NCBI GenBank assembly: GCA_000328365.1
Contig: KB294182.1
Span: 138,267-202,266 of the forward strand
Source of the DNA: Capitella teleta
Taxonomy: Eukaryota > Annelida > Polychaeta > Capitellidae
Length of the DNA stretch: 64,000 bases
Direction of reading: 5' to 3'
Shown: one piece after another, positions 50,552 to 62,700 of the stretch
Layout: each line of letters begins with the position of its first letter
Position numbering within the stretch: the first letter of the stretch is position 1
Position numbers and translations under genes: made by a program
Notes under the pieces: generated by a model
The model's database searches: none
Seen by the model: only the letters and a program-made list of their open reading frames with translations
Told to the model about the DNA's origin: nothing

Positions 50552-52099
50552 TCATAGTCTGCTCAGGTAGATAACACGATTGTTCTTCTTCAGGTGATCC
50601 GATTCACAAAAGAGACCGCACGTTAATCGCCAGAATGAACTGCGGAAATCGCGGTTGTAGAAGGCGTAAATGAAAGGGTTGATGACGCTGTTGCAGTAGC
50701 CTAGCCACGTAATGCATGTCTTCAATACTGGGTGGAAGTCACACCCGGCACAGAAAGGTTCGATGACGTACATGAGGAAGAACGGAAGCCAACAAACAAC
50801 GAAACAACCTACCACGACTGCGAGCGTTTTTGCCGTCTTACGTTCCCTCATGAGCACCATCCTCTCTCGACGTCTCTCTTCTCGCTTGGAGAAGAAATTC
50901 GCTGATCTGGTTGAATCTGATGACGTGGGGTAGGAGCGGCGAGAGGTCTTGGCAGATCTTCGCCTGGGGGAAGGGGATCTGTACTGGCGACTGGAAGATT
51001 GCCGCGTACCATTACTGTGTGCTGTGTGACGCGACTCTGTTATGTAATGTCGAGGGTACTGCAAAGGTTGCAGTGGTTGACTGCTGTTATCGCTACTCTC
51101 AGCCGGAGACAAAGACATGTGGTGAGCGTGGACCATCTCGTTCATTGCCAGAGCAGAGCTGATGACCAGGCCCTCGTGCAACTCCTTCACGCTGACGCAC
51201 TTTCCAGATCGAATAGCAACGTCTTGGCCCTGAACTACGAGTGACGTCTCAATGAGTCTGTCTTCCATGTCATCTTCTCTGCTCTCCGATTCTGTCGCCT
51301 CGTGTGTGTAACTCGGTGGGTCTCGGTGTATCGTCGGGGTCCTCTGTGGCGTGCCGTCATTGCTCGGATTAGCACTCCTGCGCTGACCATTAACGAAGCT
51401 CCTGCGATACGGCCTCAATCGCTTCTCCCGCTCGTGCGCAACTTTAAAAATGCGCGCGTAGACGAAAATCATAATCACCAGCGGAATGTAAAAGGAACCG
51501 AGTGAAGAGTAAATGATGTAACCCGGGTCACGAGTGAGGAAGCACTGAGACTCTAGTTCATTTCGTCCTTCCTCACGCCAGCCAAAGATCGGTGGACAGG
51601 TGATAATGATGGACGCCACCCACACGACGCAAATCATAACTAGAGCCAGTCGTTTGCTTCGCTTTGTCACGTAAACCATGGGATTCGTGATGGCGAAGTA
51701 TCTATCGAGACTGATGCAGCACAAGTTCAAAATGGAAGCGGTACACAGCATGACATCGAACGATATCCATACATCACAAAGCATTGTACCCAGCCCCCAG
51801 TTACCGACGATCTCGACTTTGATACCCAAAGGAAGCACGAGGATTCCGACAAGGAGGTCAGCAGAAGCGAGGGACACGACGAAGCAGTTGGTCACTGTTC
51901 GCAAGCGAGGGTTGATGGCCACGCTGATGATCACGAGAATGTTACCAACAATTGCAGCGATATCCACAATTCCGAACATGATGCCTAGGAGGACAGCCCT
52001 GAGGATTGGGGGAGGGGGACCGAGGGATAAACAGGCACTGTCGTTGCTATGGGCATCGCACAAATTGAGCCCCCCTTGCACCATAACTTGCGTATCCAT
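50552..52099 (-). CDS. Class A aminergic G protein-coupled receptor (octopamine/tyramine/dopamine-like)
   Basis: A single 515-residue frame encodes a complete seven-helix plasma-membrane receptor expected to bind a biogenic amine and signal through a G protein. Visible landmarks are GN at 52-53 (helix 1), LASAD with D81 (helix 2), C108 pairing with C186, D115 (the amine-binding aspartate of helix 3), DRY at 132-134, W160, serines 198, 199 and 202 in helix 5, CWLPFF at 436-441 (helix 6), W465 and Y468, and NPFIY at 474-478. The three helix 5 serines favour a catechol or phenol amine. The CWLPFFLMYVI string and GYIIYSSLGSFYIPL resemble tyramine/octopamine and dopamine D2-like receptors; the SFDVMLCTASILNL region also recalls histamine H2. 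Loop 3 is long (about 200 residues) and rich in Ser and Arg. C494 and C498 may be palmitoylated. N19 is in a glycosylation sequon. The frame has no intron. Receptor class is firm; the ligand is not. Confidence 0.96.
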   Translation of the reverse strand: MDTQVMVQGGLNLCDAHSNDSACLSLGPPPPILRAVLLGIMFGIVDIAAIVGNILVIISVAINPRLRTVTNCFVVSLASADLLVGILVLPLGIKVEIVGNWGLGTMLCDVWISFDVMLCTASILNLCCISLDRYFAITNPMVYVTKRSKRLALVMICVVWVASIIITCPPIFGWREEGRNELESQCFLTRDPGYIIYSSLGSFYIPLVIMIFVYARIFKVAHEREKRLRPYRRSFVNGQRRSANPSNDGTPQRTPTIHRDPPSYTHEATESESREDDMEDRLIETSLVVQGQDVAIRSGKCVSVKELHEGLVISSALAMNEMVHAHHMSLSPAESSDNSSQPLQPLQYPRHYITESRHTAHSNGTRQSSSRQYRSPSPRRRSAKTSRRSYPTSSDSTRSANFFSKREERRRERMVLMRERKTAKTLAVVVGCFVVCWLPFFLMYVIEPFCAGCDFHPVLKTCITWLGYCNSVINPFIYAFYNRDFRSSFWRLTCGLFCESDHLKKNNRVIYLSRL

Positions 52100-55000
52100 G
52101 GCAAATTGAGTTCACTTGCCTAATTTTATGGTTATTTTTTGGCTGCTACAAACCAACACAATTCATTACGACAAAACACACATCCAACGAAAATACACAA
52201 TAGTAATTTGATAAGCCGCGTTAGCTGCTGCTGGGTGTTCAGCACTCCCCGTTGTCTGAAGAAATACTAGAGAAATATTTTTTCCTGAAATCCGAAACCC
52301 GTCGTCTTCAAAGCCACAACTTGTGAGGACAAACAGGAAAGGGATGTGACGGTAAGTTGGAGTCCAATTCAGAACAATATCCAATCGTTGAACACTGTGA
52401 TGCCACAGGTCCCGAGAGAAGTTCTGTGAGTCACTGCGCTTTGCCTGGTCTTTAAGTTAAGCACTGACCAGCACACCGCCGGCTCCTCACACATTGATTA
52501 CTGGTCCCTCCGCTAGCTCATGCAGCAATTTGAGAAGCGAGCGTGGGACGTAGCCCACGATGCATAGGTTGCCTAGTCTTGCACCTCTTTGTAGCCAAGT
52601 GGAATCCCAATGTGCTTGGCCTTTTATCCTGATTGTGTCAGCAGTCAGTGTTATCCTGCGCTGAGAGACATTCTGCTGACGGTTGCTCCCTCCCTGCGGA
52701 TCGCGCTATGCCTGCAGCAGGGGCTTGTTTTCAACTGGAGCCCGCGGCGAAGGCAATTGCCCGCAGTTCCTTAATCTCTCAGGGTTCCTCATCGACGCCG
52801 GGTGAACTTTTCAAGGAGGCGATGACCTTCAAGGCTCATAATTAGCAAAGTTCGTTGTCCCACCTGGCTCCTGGGAAATCCTCATGAAAATCTCGTATTG
52901 ATTTTTGACTTGATTAGGGGAGAATGGGTATTTTACGATTCTCCACAGAGGAACTCGAGGAGGAGGAGGAGGCTGATTTGGGTCCTCTCATGCCCCCCCC
53001 CTTCCCTGGGTGATTAGAGGGTCTTGCAAAGCGTGTACCACAAATTGGTGCCATCTCTGTGAGACAGCGACGTTCTGGGCGCTGATACTTGGAAAGTTGC
53101 CAAAGACAAACTCTGAATACTGTTGCTGATGAAGCCTTATCGTGTGCTAGAAATTAATCAGCTTCGTCTTATATGAAATGGACATTCGTTATTTGATTCC
53201 GATATAGAAATCATTAGCATTATGTTTGCTGATTATCGCTGCATCTATGCCATCATGTCAATCAATATATTATGTACACATTATATATAGTACAAGTACA
53301 TGTAGTGAAATTTTACAAATCAGTCAGTATTGTCACTCTGGTGGTAGAAGGGACAAATCACTCACAGAATTATGAGCCTCGACCAAATTAAGGTAGGTAA
53401 TATGAGTGAAATGTGTTTATGGCATATAATATATATATATAAGCATGAAAGTATATAGCTATTTAATAAATCACACCTGGATTCCTTTCATGGAATGTTT
53501 AATTAATTTATCTGACCAATTTAGCCTCTGATCTTTCATGTTTTTCGCCTTTTATGGCTATACAAATGCGTTCGTGAGTGCTATAGAAAAACACGCTAGG
53601 ACAATAATGTAACTGAGATCAGACGATCGAATGTTCGAGTGGAAAACCTTTGACGTCACCGCGGCTGGTGGCTTCCTGAACTCAAATCTGACCGGGTGAA
53701 CAAATATCAGCCACGCGGTGCAATTTCGACCCGGGTCACGCCCTGGTATTTCATAATCTCCACTTCCATTGTTTTCTTATTGAAGAACACAATTTCTATG
53801 GCACGAGATTTGAATTCTTGCTGCAAAATTATTATCTGATCGTTTTATAATGAATTGCCATGTGCCCTGAATTGACCGGTTCAGACCCAGAGCGGAATTC
53901 TAGATATTTATGATACATAGATCCAATATAATTGTACTTCTGATATACAAAGATTTCTATCTCTTGGGTCATGCAGCAATTGCCACCTCACTTGATCCCC
54001 CATGAAGCAATTCTTTTCCGTATTCATCCGCTTGGACGGCGAGGTAAAGCGTATGCCACCCAGAGCCCTATTGTAAAGGTATGATATATTTGAGCTATCC
54101 ATTACCGGATCACAGTGATAGTTCCCGGAGAAAACAAGCAACAGCTCGCAGAACGTCATCTGTCTCCACGAATATTGTTATGCTGTTTTCTTTCAGCCAG
54201 CTGGGCCGGGTCATTGGAGCGACAGAATCAGCAAATTGAACGGCAACAAAAGTAATGTCGTTTGAATCCTTGGATGGCTCGAGATAGATTCATGTAAACA
54301 AGCTCATCGTGGATTCTCTTCTATAGAATAATCGAGAATTCGTCTTGAGATCGAGGTAATTACATATCATACCGAGATGCAACATGACTCTGCAATTGCG
54401 CTCAAACCATTTGCCAATCGAGAGCATACTGAGTGTAAATGTATCAGGTGTGCTCTTAAATTTGGGCTCTGCCATGCAGGCAAGACTTGGGTCTCGGAAT
54501 GGTCTCCGGATATCCTTCATTTTCGCAGTCGATCCAGGGCTGTCCTGACCTTGGGTAATCACAGAAACATACAAAATTTGCATGATAAATGACCAGGCAG
54601 CTGATGATAAGCGCTTAGTGGGAGATGAGGGTTATTGTTTCAAGGGACCAATGGAATGAAGACCGTGCTAAAACCTGAATCGCATTAACCTCCATTGGTT
54701 ATGTTGTACATGTATGTGATGTTGTAAAGCAGTTTTACACAAATACAGGGTGTTCTTGAATTAATCTCTTCGTTGCAATAAGGCCGTCACCGAAACTGTT
54801 CTAATTATAACAAAGCGCCCATATTTTACTCGAGTTCTTGGTAAATGATAAAAGATTGCATGAAAACCAAAGATGAAGATTGAGGGGTTTTTTCTTCTAT
54901 AAAACTTATCTAATGTGCGCGAGACCAAATCGTGAGTATTCCATACAGTTCTATTTAACGTCATAAAACCATCTCAAATTCGCAAAATTCGAGATTGCTG

Positions 55001-55770
55001 TTGTGAGAACTGCATGTTCGTGTGCTTTACGATCGTGTTTGCTTAACATGCATTATAAATTATGTAATTTCTATATCCACCATTTCTTGCATGAAAACTA
55101 TTCTGACAGTAAAGCCTGTCAGCGATCAGAATGATGAAGCAGCATAATAATAATATAATAATAAATAATAATAATAATACATTTTGAGTTATTTCACATG
55201 CAACTTCTCTTCCCAATTAAAGAATCAACCACCAAATGAAGAACTTTCGAACATATGTTTGAAATAAGACAATGGCGGAGGTGCAAGATTCGGATTCCCC
55301 TGAAAAACATTCGAACAGCAGCGTGCATGGCATAGACCTATGTGTATAATGTATAGCAGCAAGATATCAGCGATTATAACCACACCATGCAAATAAAAAT
55401 ATGCGGAATTGCAAGCCTCATATGTCTGCAGTCTCAATTCAGTTTGATCAACCAAGCCATAACTCAATAATACATGCAGTATATACATACATGTCCAAGT
55501 GATTGGCCAGAGTGATTAGTTCTTGGTCACTTTTGTTCTACTCACTTTTTGGCTCAATTTGAGATATATTCAAATGATGATGTGTCATTTAGATTCATTT
55601 TGGGAACACACAAGTTTTATTTAGTTCGAGTTCGCAACTTCGGAATTCTAATGGTTGACAATTACATGTACATACTGTCAAATAGAGAATGTTAACCAGA
55701 TGTTGAATAAGGCTGGTTTATTCATGTGCAATGAAGACAGGAACGAACGGGCTCATAAATGTAATTAATT
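52100..55770. other. Upstream region of the GPCR and non-coding stretch
   Basis: The first 750 bp (52100-52860) would hold the receptor's 5' leader and promoter. On the minus strand a TATA-like ATAAAAGG occurs at 52622-52629, and a pyrimidine-rich TTGGTTTGTAG shortly before the ATG could be a 5'-UTR acceptor; neither is proven. The patch at 52640-52860 is GC-richer. Beyond it there is AT-rich DNA with short GAG repeats near 52960 and a TAA microsatellite at 55145-55179. No further gene is recognised. Confidence 0.45.
55145..55179. repeat. (TAA)n microsatellite
   Basis: Imperfect run of AAT/TAA units with a few interruptions, in AT-rich DNA. Confidence 0.85.
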
Positions 55771-57560
55771 TTTTTATTTATTGAAATTGATGGCATAAAA
55801 ACCAAGTGTGATTGATGAAAAGGCACAGCCTATAAATAATCAACACATGACAGCGATATAATAAGATGACAAAATAAAATAAGGAAGATGAAGTAACATG
55901 ATGAGACCCTGTGCAACGACAAATAGAAGTAATAGTGCAAGAATTAAAAACATCGTAAAACGACTCAAGTTTGGAAAAGTAAAAGACAATCAAACGATCT
56001 TTAAAAACGGAAACAGTTGGCGAATCTCTAATAAAAGCAGGTAAAATATTCCATAGATGACAGATGCGATTAAAAAAAAAGATGCTTTAAAAGTCTCGAT
56101 TCTGACATTACGATTTTGTAAAAGGAGGCCGGTGTTCGATGAACGAAGAGTGCGTATATTATTTAAAATACTCACTTCAATAGTAAAATCAACTTTGATA
56201 AAACCTTTCAAGTATTTAAAAACAAACATCAGATCCGCCACTTCTCTACGATAAGACAAAGGTAAAATATGTAAAGCCTGCAGACGATGACAATAGGACA
56301 TTTCATCAGTAAAAATATTCAAGACACACTTGGTCATTGACCTCTGAGTGGACTCTATAAATTAAATATCTTTTTCAAAAGAAGGTGACCAAACCTGTGA
56401 ACAGTTCTCTAAAATTGGTCAAACAAGTGTAGTAAAAAGTCTTAGCTTTACATATTGAGGGGCACTATAACAAACGGTTCTCTTAATAATGCCAGAAACA
56501 CGATTAGCTTTTAAAACAATACATTCAATGTGAGGGGTAAAAGACAGATTCTTATTAAAACAACACCAAGGTCTCTGAATTCACAGACTCTTTCTAAAAC
56601 ATTTCCATCGAGATGATAATTGAAAGAAACAGGTGAGTGTGACCTAGTAATGGTAAGAACTTTACATTTCGACGGATTAAAAGCCATTCCCCAATTTGTA
56701 CTCCATTTTAAAAGTTCATTTAAATCACTTTGTGAGTGAGTGATGGGGTTTTACGGCTCCACCCAATCCGATCGGATGATACGGGCGCCAGAACTCTGCA
56801 GTTGGGCAGCACTGGAGAGTCACCGAAGAATTACAATTATAACGAATTACAATTATAACTCACAATAATAACGCCCGTGGCCTGATCGGGTCTCGAACCC
56901 GGGACCTCGACCCCCACGGTCGGCATTGGATTGTAGTCAGCGGTTTAACTCACTGAGCTATCCGGTGCCCCTACAAATCACTTTGTAATAACACAGAATC
57001 ACGATTAGAATTAATTGGCATAACAATTTTGCAATCATCTGCAAACAAAGCAGTAAAAGCTGAGGAAACAGATCTCGGCATATCGTTTATGAATAAAAGA
57101 AAAAGAAAAGGTCCCAAAATTGAACCCTGAGGAACGCCAGAGGTAACTGGGGTCCAGTCAGACTCCACACCCTCAACTACAACACGCTGCACTCGATTCG
57201 ATAAATAATCTTTGAACCAGTTTAAAAGAGAACCAGATATTCCATAAAAATGCTCCAGTTTAAAAAGTAATAGTGAATGAGAAACAGAATCAAAAGCTTT
57301 GCTAAAATCTAAATAAATAACATCGACTTGACCCCCTTCATCTAAAATTCGACCAATTAAATCGGAACATTTAAACAGTTGGGTAGTACACGATCGATTT
57401 TTCATAAAACCATGTTGCATATTATATAAAACTGGCTCAATAAAAGAATTCAAAATAATGGTTAAACAAACAACGCTCTAAAACTTTAGAAGCACAAGGT
57501 AATAAAGATACTGGTCTGTAATTGCTAACGTCTGCTAATGAGGTGGGATGAAGCACTCAG
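55771..57560 (-). mobile_element. CR1-like non-LTR retrotransposon, 5'-truncated (copy B)
   Basis: Minus-strand LINE from the same family as 45243-46300. From its 5' side it encodes SNYRPVSLLP, then QHGFMKNRSCTTQL, VIYLDFSKAFDSVSH, SGVPQGSILGPFLFLLFIND and the catalytic FADD motif, that is, the fingers and palm of a reverse transcriptase (main frame 56971-57453). Next comes the nested SINE at 56734-56974, then the thumb region (main frame 55990-56337) and a last frame ending in a TTTATTTATT-type tail. There is a frameshift between SNYRPVSLLP and the main frame, and another at the same T run as in copy A. There is no endonuclease domain, so it is 5'-truncated and dead. Confidence 0.92.
56734..56974 (-). 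mobile_element. tRNA-derived SINE inserted into the LINE
   Basis: On the minus strand the element starts with a tRNA-like head carrying an A box (TAGCTCAGTGAG, plus coordinates 56949-56960) and a B box (GGTTCGAGACC, 56889-56899), then an unrelated body and a tail ending GTAAAACCCCATCACTCACT. It is bounded by a perfect 12-bp duplication, AAATCACTTTGT, at 56722-56733 and 56975-56986, which shows retroposition into LINE copy B. The body holds a perfect tandem repeat of GAATTACAATTATAAC (56828-56859). The CACTCACTCAC-type tail resembles that of Meta-domain SINEs common in molluscs and other marine animals; that assignment is from memory of the motif. Confidence 0.9.
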
Positions 57561-58056
57561 TCCAAAATAGTAATGAGTTGATGAGAAAATAGAAATGAAT
57601 GAATCGAGTTCATCAATACATACTCTGTCAGTTCGGTTTTTTGTGAAATAAAACGAAGAAAACCGCACGTGCTTCTCCTGGAATTATCAGAAGCCGTGAA
57701 ATTAAAGCGATGGGGTAGCGTTTGCGTGTGAATGCTAACTTTTCTATAAGAGCTACTAGTCACTGCATCAAAACGAAATGGACAAAATAAGTAGTGCGGA
57801 TTTGTGGCCAGTAGTCCGGATTCTGATGCCTATGGCTCTGCGGTCGCTTGTGACAAGATGAAAAAGAGATTGGAGATCTGCAGATGACGATTTCCGTTGA
57901 ACTCCAAGCACTGTACTCGACAACGCCGACGGTGTGTCCACGCACAGTGGGGAGATGTCCCTGTCAGTGATGAGTTCTCATCCGTTGTACAAACAGAGGG
58001 ATTAACTGTAGTATTGGATGAATATTTGGATTACTATTATATCACGTACAAAAGGC
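57561..58056. other. Unassigned spacer between LINE copy B and the foldback element
   Basis: About 500 bp with two short minus-strand frames of no known family. Part may belong to the 5' side of the LINE, but no reverse transcriptase motif is visible beyond SNYRPVSLLP. Confidence 0.45.
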
Positions 58057-58346
58057 CATAGACATGGAGGTTAGCTGGTATAAACAAGATCGGACATCGG
58101 ACATAAAAATACAGAAATGTAAAACCGAACCCAAATTTGGAAAAAAAGTAAAAGTATTAATTAAATTATTACTTTTTCTTTCAAATTTGGGTGCAAAATT
58201 CAAGTGTTTTTATTTCGCCAAAACCGGAATCTGCGATAATTGCGTGAACGGATGACAAAATTGCCATAGCAACAGGCCACACATGAAGACCACTTTTCAT
58301 GAGCGATGCCCCATCTTGCTTGTACAAGCTAATCTCCATGTCTATG
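58057..58346. mobile_element. Small foldback (nested hairpin) element
   Basis: The outer arms are inverted copies of about 45 bp. The left arm begins CATAGACATGGAGGTTAGCT; the reverse complement of the right arm begins CATAGACATGGAGATTAGCT; about eight mismatches follow over the rest. A second, inner palindrome is formed by ACCCAAATTTGGAAAAA and TTTCAAATTTGGGT around 58128-58193. The structure is typical of a foldback-type MITE, though no clear target duplication was found and it has no coding capacity. Confidence 0.6.
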
Positions 58347-58959
58347 CTAATGGCTATCAGCACCTGAATTCTCAAGTTTATTATGGGCTTTTTCTCAAAC
58401 ATAATATTACAGCGATATAATATTCCACGGTCCTTACTACCACTACTCGTCGTTCACACATTGCTCACTTGTCAGTGAGAGCCGGAGTAAAGGCGTGTGT
58501 GAAGTCCTACTGAGGAACGAAGTCCAAGGACGACCATTCCTAGGAATTTGCTTGAGAAGAATAGTCCCGCTAAGAGTACCCTTCCATAGTCCTTGACTTT
58601 TACAGTCATAAACTTTACCATATCTGATGGTAAAAGTTATAACTGCATACTGTGGGGACGCAGCAATACGATCGCATGAGATATACTGCGTAAACAAACC
58701 AGGACTTGGAATTCACAAAATATTCATAATTATAAGAAAGATCGAGAATAAAAAAATAAAAAATAAAAACCAAACAAACAAACAATCAAAGACACTCAGA
58801 CCAACATGTCATCAGGTGATGAACAGCTCTACTATGAAACTCTCGTCGCAGCATAATGAATTTAAGAGGGAGTTGAACTCCTCTCTCGTCCACTCATTAG
58901 TGATAAATCCGCTGCTATCTCGCAAGCGGATAGGATCCCCTAATAAGCCACCTATTTGT

Positions 58960-59720
58960 TGAGTGGTGTTATCAATAAAAAAAATTGAGCGGAAAGAGAA
59001 ACCCTCACTAAGGAGTCGGTGCTTTGGTATACCGAACTTTTACAGAAATGAACAATATTAGAACTCAGGACAGAGGAACTCCCACTGATCGCTGAATAAA
59101 AACAAGTGCGTGTACATATATTTTCGGTCTTAAGTATAGTGCGAAGAAACTTCCCAAAACGATTAAGTAATTGATCACTAAAAGGTGCATCATGGCATAT
59201 TACATTAAGAAGATGACAATGTGTGCGTCGAGGTAAATTTAAAAGCCGTCGGAGACACTTCCTCCAACACAGGTGCATAGCTTCAAAATTGATACTATTA
59301 AGCCGCCACAGTTGGCAGTCATACAATGGCATACAAAACGTCTTAAATAAGCAATATTTAACATCCAAATCAAGACATTGAAATAAAATGCATCACGAAT
59401 TACACTACATGACCATATCTCTGATGCTTCTCTCCACCAACAGGGTTACCGAGATGAACAGCATGGTGCACGGAATCAATAGCTTCTCCCATGCAAGAGA
59501 TAGAAACAGGGATCTGGCCATGTTTATCATATGCGACCAATTAACTCTTGGATGCATTAAACTTTATATCGAGCATGCGGGCAACAATTTCAATTTCCTT
59601 GAGCATAAGCCGCAGAGCATATTTTGTTGGCGCAAGCAGGGTTATGTCGTCTGCGTATGTAATTAATGTGTATGGACTTAATTGGTGATATTTCAGAGCG
59701 TTATGATTCAGCCAATAGAT
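58960..59720 (-). mobile_element. Fragment of a second type of non-LTR retrotransposon (copy C)
   Basis: The minus strand encodes TLITYADDITLLAPTKYALR, the catalytic YADD region of a reverse transcriptase, near 59665. After a stop codon and degraded sequence it encodes LFKTFCMPLYDCQLWRLNS and WRKCLRRLLNLPRRTHCHLL (main frame 58952-59368), typical of the thumb-to-C-terminus of LINE ORF2. The sequence differs clearly from copies A and B, so it is another family. Both ends are missing, and an A-rich tract on the plus strand at 58748-58790 may be its 3' tail. It is dead. Confidence 0.85.
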
Positions 59721-62700
59721 GGCGACATTTTTAGGTTATTATTCGTGCTAAGATCAATGCGAGCACGTGACCTTAAAAACAATGAAAGACTCGTCACTGC
59801 GGGTGAGCGGTCGATCCAAGGCGACGATGGCCCACCGGTTTAATTGATTTGAAGTACTTTAACCCCCAGCCCTCCTCTCGATCAGTTAATAAAATAATTA
59901 ATTGTGGCATTGATCCGATGAATTGGAAGTTCTAACACGGGTGGACGTTGCGTATGGGAAATCTGTCGAATACCTCATTATAATTGTTGAAGATTGGTCG
60001 ATTGCTTGGAGCGTCTGAGTCTCTGACCATGGATCCTATAACTCTGCCAACACAGGGATCTCCACCAAGACTTTTTTTTCTGAGAACTATAGGTCACCTC
60101 ATTGGTCCGAATGTTGAATAGTTTAAATGTCACCGTCACGTATATAGTTTCGAAGCCCCTGCGACGAGAAATGAACAACTAATATAAACTCTCTGTTATG
60201 TTTCATCCTTTGGGTTTTAATTTCCCCCGTAAACATTCATTGATTTGCTGCGAATTTGAAATTAAAATGTTTTCATGGCTGATGCATTATATCAGCGGAT
60301 CTTATCCGAATTCGATCAATTTGCTTTCCAGAAGAAAGAATTGTGGAATCAACAATCGCCTCGTGAACATCTGGTTCTCCCATTTGCATTGGCTGAAATA
60401 ATCAGGCTCTTTCTATACAAGATATCTCACTTACAGCACTGGATATACTCCTAATTATATCGGCCGTTTTAAATAACATGCGTCGCATAAAATGGTGTTA
60501 ATAGCAAAAGTTACATTGGACATCAGGAATTAAGTTTGGTGGGATTTAATTCACGTGTTTGTAAGCTTAATCACTCGCATAACCGAGAAAAGGAGAGGAA
60601 ACAAAACTGAGAGGAAGAAGAACAAAAGAAAAGAGAAACTTTGCGTGATATGAGCCCATGAAACAGATCTGGCTGACTGACAATCAAAGAAATGAATTAT
60701 TCAAGTTCTGAATTTCGCAAGCAGTTCACACCCATGGAAGCCAGGAAACCAGGAGGCGATTTATTCACCTGATGTGGATCTCCGTGAGGTCAATGAATCG
60801 AACCATTACATAATAAATTAATATTTAATATAATTTTATTTTGGCGTAAAATCACCCAAGATTGCTCGAAATACACCTAATATATTAATTTTCAGTTTCA
60901 ACTCTTAATATCAGATCTTGGGGCTTTTATAAAATTCAGTTGCACAACCGAGGAGTTGTTTACACCTGAAATCCTTTGGCAATGAAAGGAGTTCACTGTC
61001 TCTGTTGATTTCCTCATCCTCCGTACTTTCCTGTTTATCCGTAACATACGAAATAAGATAATTGGCTTCATCTACCTTTGTGAATAAACGATGAATGGAA
61101 AACACACACATTCGGCCTCGTATAGTTGTTATGCCGCGAAATATCTGAGCCTCCAGCTGAGTTCATGTTGTTAATGCAATGTGTAGATTTTGTTTCGTAG
61201 AAAGAAAACACATTCTCATTGTGCAGATGCCGTATGATCACAAAGAATTCTCAATCAATAGGAACATATGCGAGAGGATGAGAAGGGACAAAAAGTTCCC
61301 AGAAGTTCAAGGTCGCACAACTCCCACTGGCAGGAGATTACACTGAACAACATCAGCTTTTCTGAGATAGAGATGATTCTATTGCATTTCCATTGCACTT
61401 TCATATCGAAACTACGAGACCACGTGATCGATCAAGTCGCACAGAGATTGGCAATAAACAATTTGACAGCGCGGATAATTTTAGATCACTTGCGAACAGA
61501 ATTCGGTCATCAATTCCATATGATTCGATCAGGGGATGCCCTCAGCAACCGGAGATGTGATCTCTGCATTTCTGTTCACACTGGAGATATGTTACATAAT
61601 AATTATCAGAATATCATACACATGATTACGATTCATTTATTTTCACGACCGTGATTATTTTTATTTTCGAGGAACTTCAGATTTGATTTATCCATTCATG
61701 AATATTTGAGGATATTCTTTGTCGAGTGATTAATTTGGTTGTTGTGTAATTGCAAATCATATTAATTATTATATAATTACTCTACCAATTGACTTATGAG
61801 CAACCCATGCGAAGTATTTTTCACGCAATATATTCAATACGAAGAACACCCAAATATAATCATCAGAGTGGTGATGCTATGAAAGCATCGCGATGGAATT
61901 AGAACTGCAGTAAGCCTGGTGCTGGCTGATAAATCCACAGACAGGAAATTGAGAGAAGATGAAGGTAAATAATTCTATAATAATAAAACAGTTCTAATAA
62001 TCGAACATATTATTATTATTATTATTATTATTATTATCATTGATTATTATTATAATAATCAAACAGTTCTATGACAGAGCAGATATTATACACACAAGAT
62101 CGTCTGTAATGCGGAGAAAGAAATTTATCACGTGCATGAGATGGCAATTATGCATGGGTATCTAATCGATGCATCACTTATTACCCAGACACCGGTGATG
62201 TATTTCTTTGAATTACTTTACTTCATCAATTCATTTCACCTGTATGCCAGTAATTTTTTCTTCCGATTTATATAACAATAATTATATGCATCGTTTTGAG
62301 AGAAAAAATTATCTTTGAATTTCGACTTGAGATGATTACGCACACGTGACCAGTTGCACGCCATTTCTCCCCGTTTGCTGTCACTTTGGAGCAGAACACT
62401 TGACCTTTGCTCTCTTGCGACGCAGTACAAGGTAGGAATTCAGAGGAGAGCAATAATGACCGCGTCCTTTGTGTCAGAGAGACGACATAAAGCCGCCTTA
62501 ATTGGCTTGCCAGGGCAACCCTCATTGTGCACCTCCTCCTCTGAGCGGCAGTGGTATCCAGTCACGCCTCTCTTTGTTCTGTGCAACCGTTTATATTGTT
62601 TTAGAACTTCGTCAGCATCGAAGAAGAACTCATAAAGAGACTCCATCCGCGGCATTGAAAGAAGAAATGACATCGAAGCCTCCCACCCGCCGCTGCTACG

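Noticed and set aside
50712-52109. Several plus-strand open frames of 67-143 codons
   Set aside because: They are antisense shadows of the receptor coding sequence.
59388-59666. 92-codon plus-strand open frame
   Set aside because: It is antisense to the YADD-containing part of LINE copy C.
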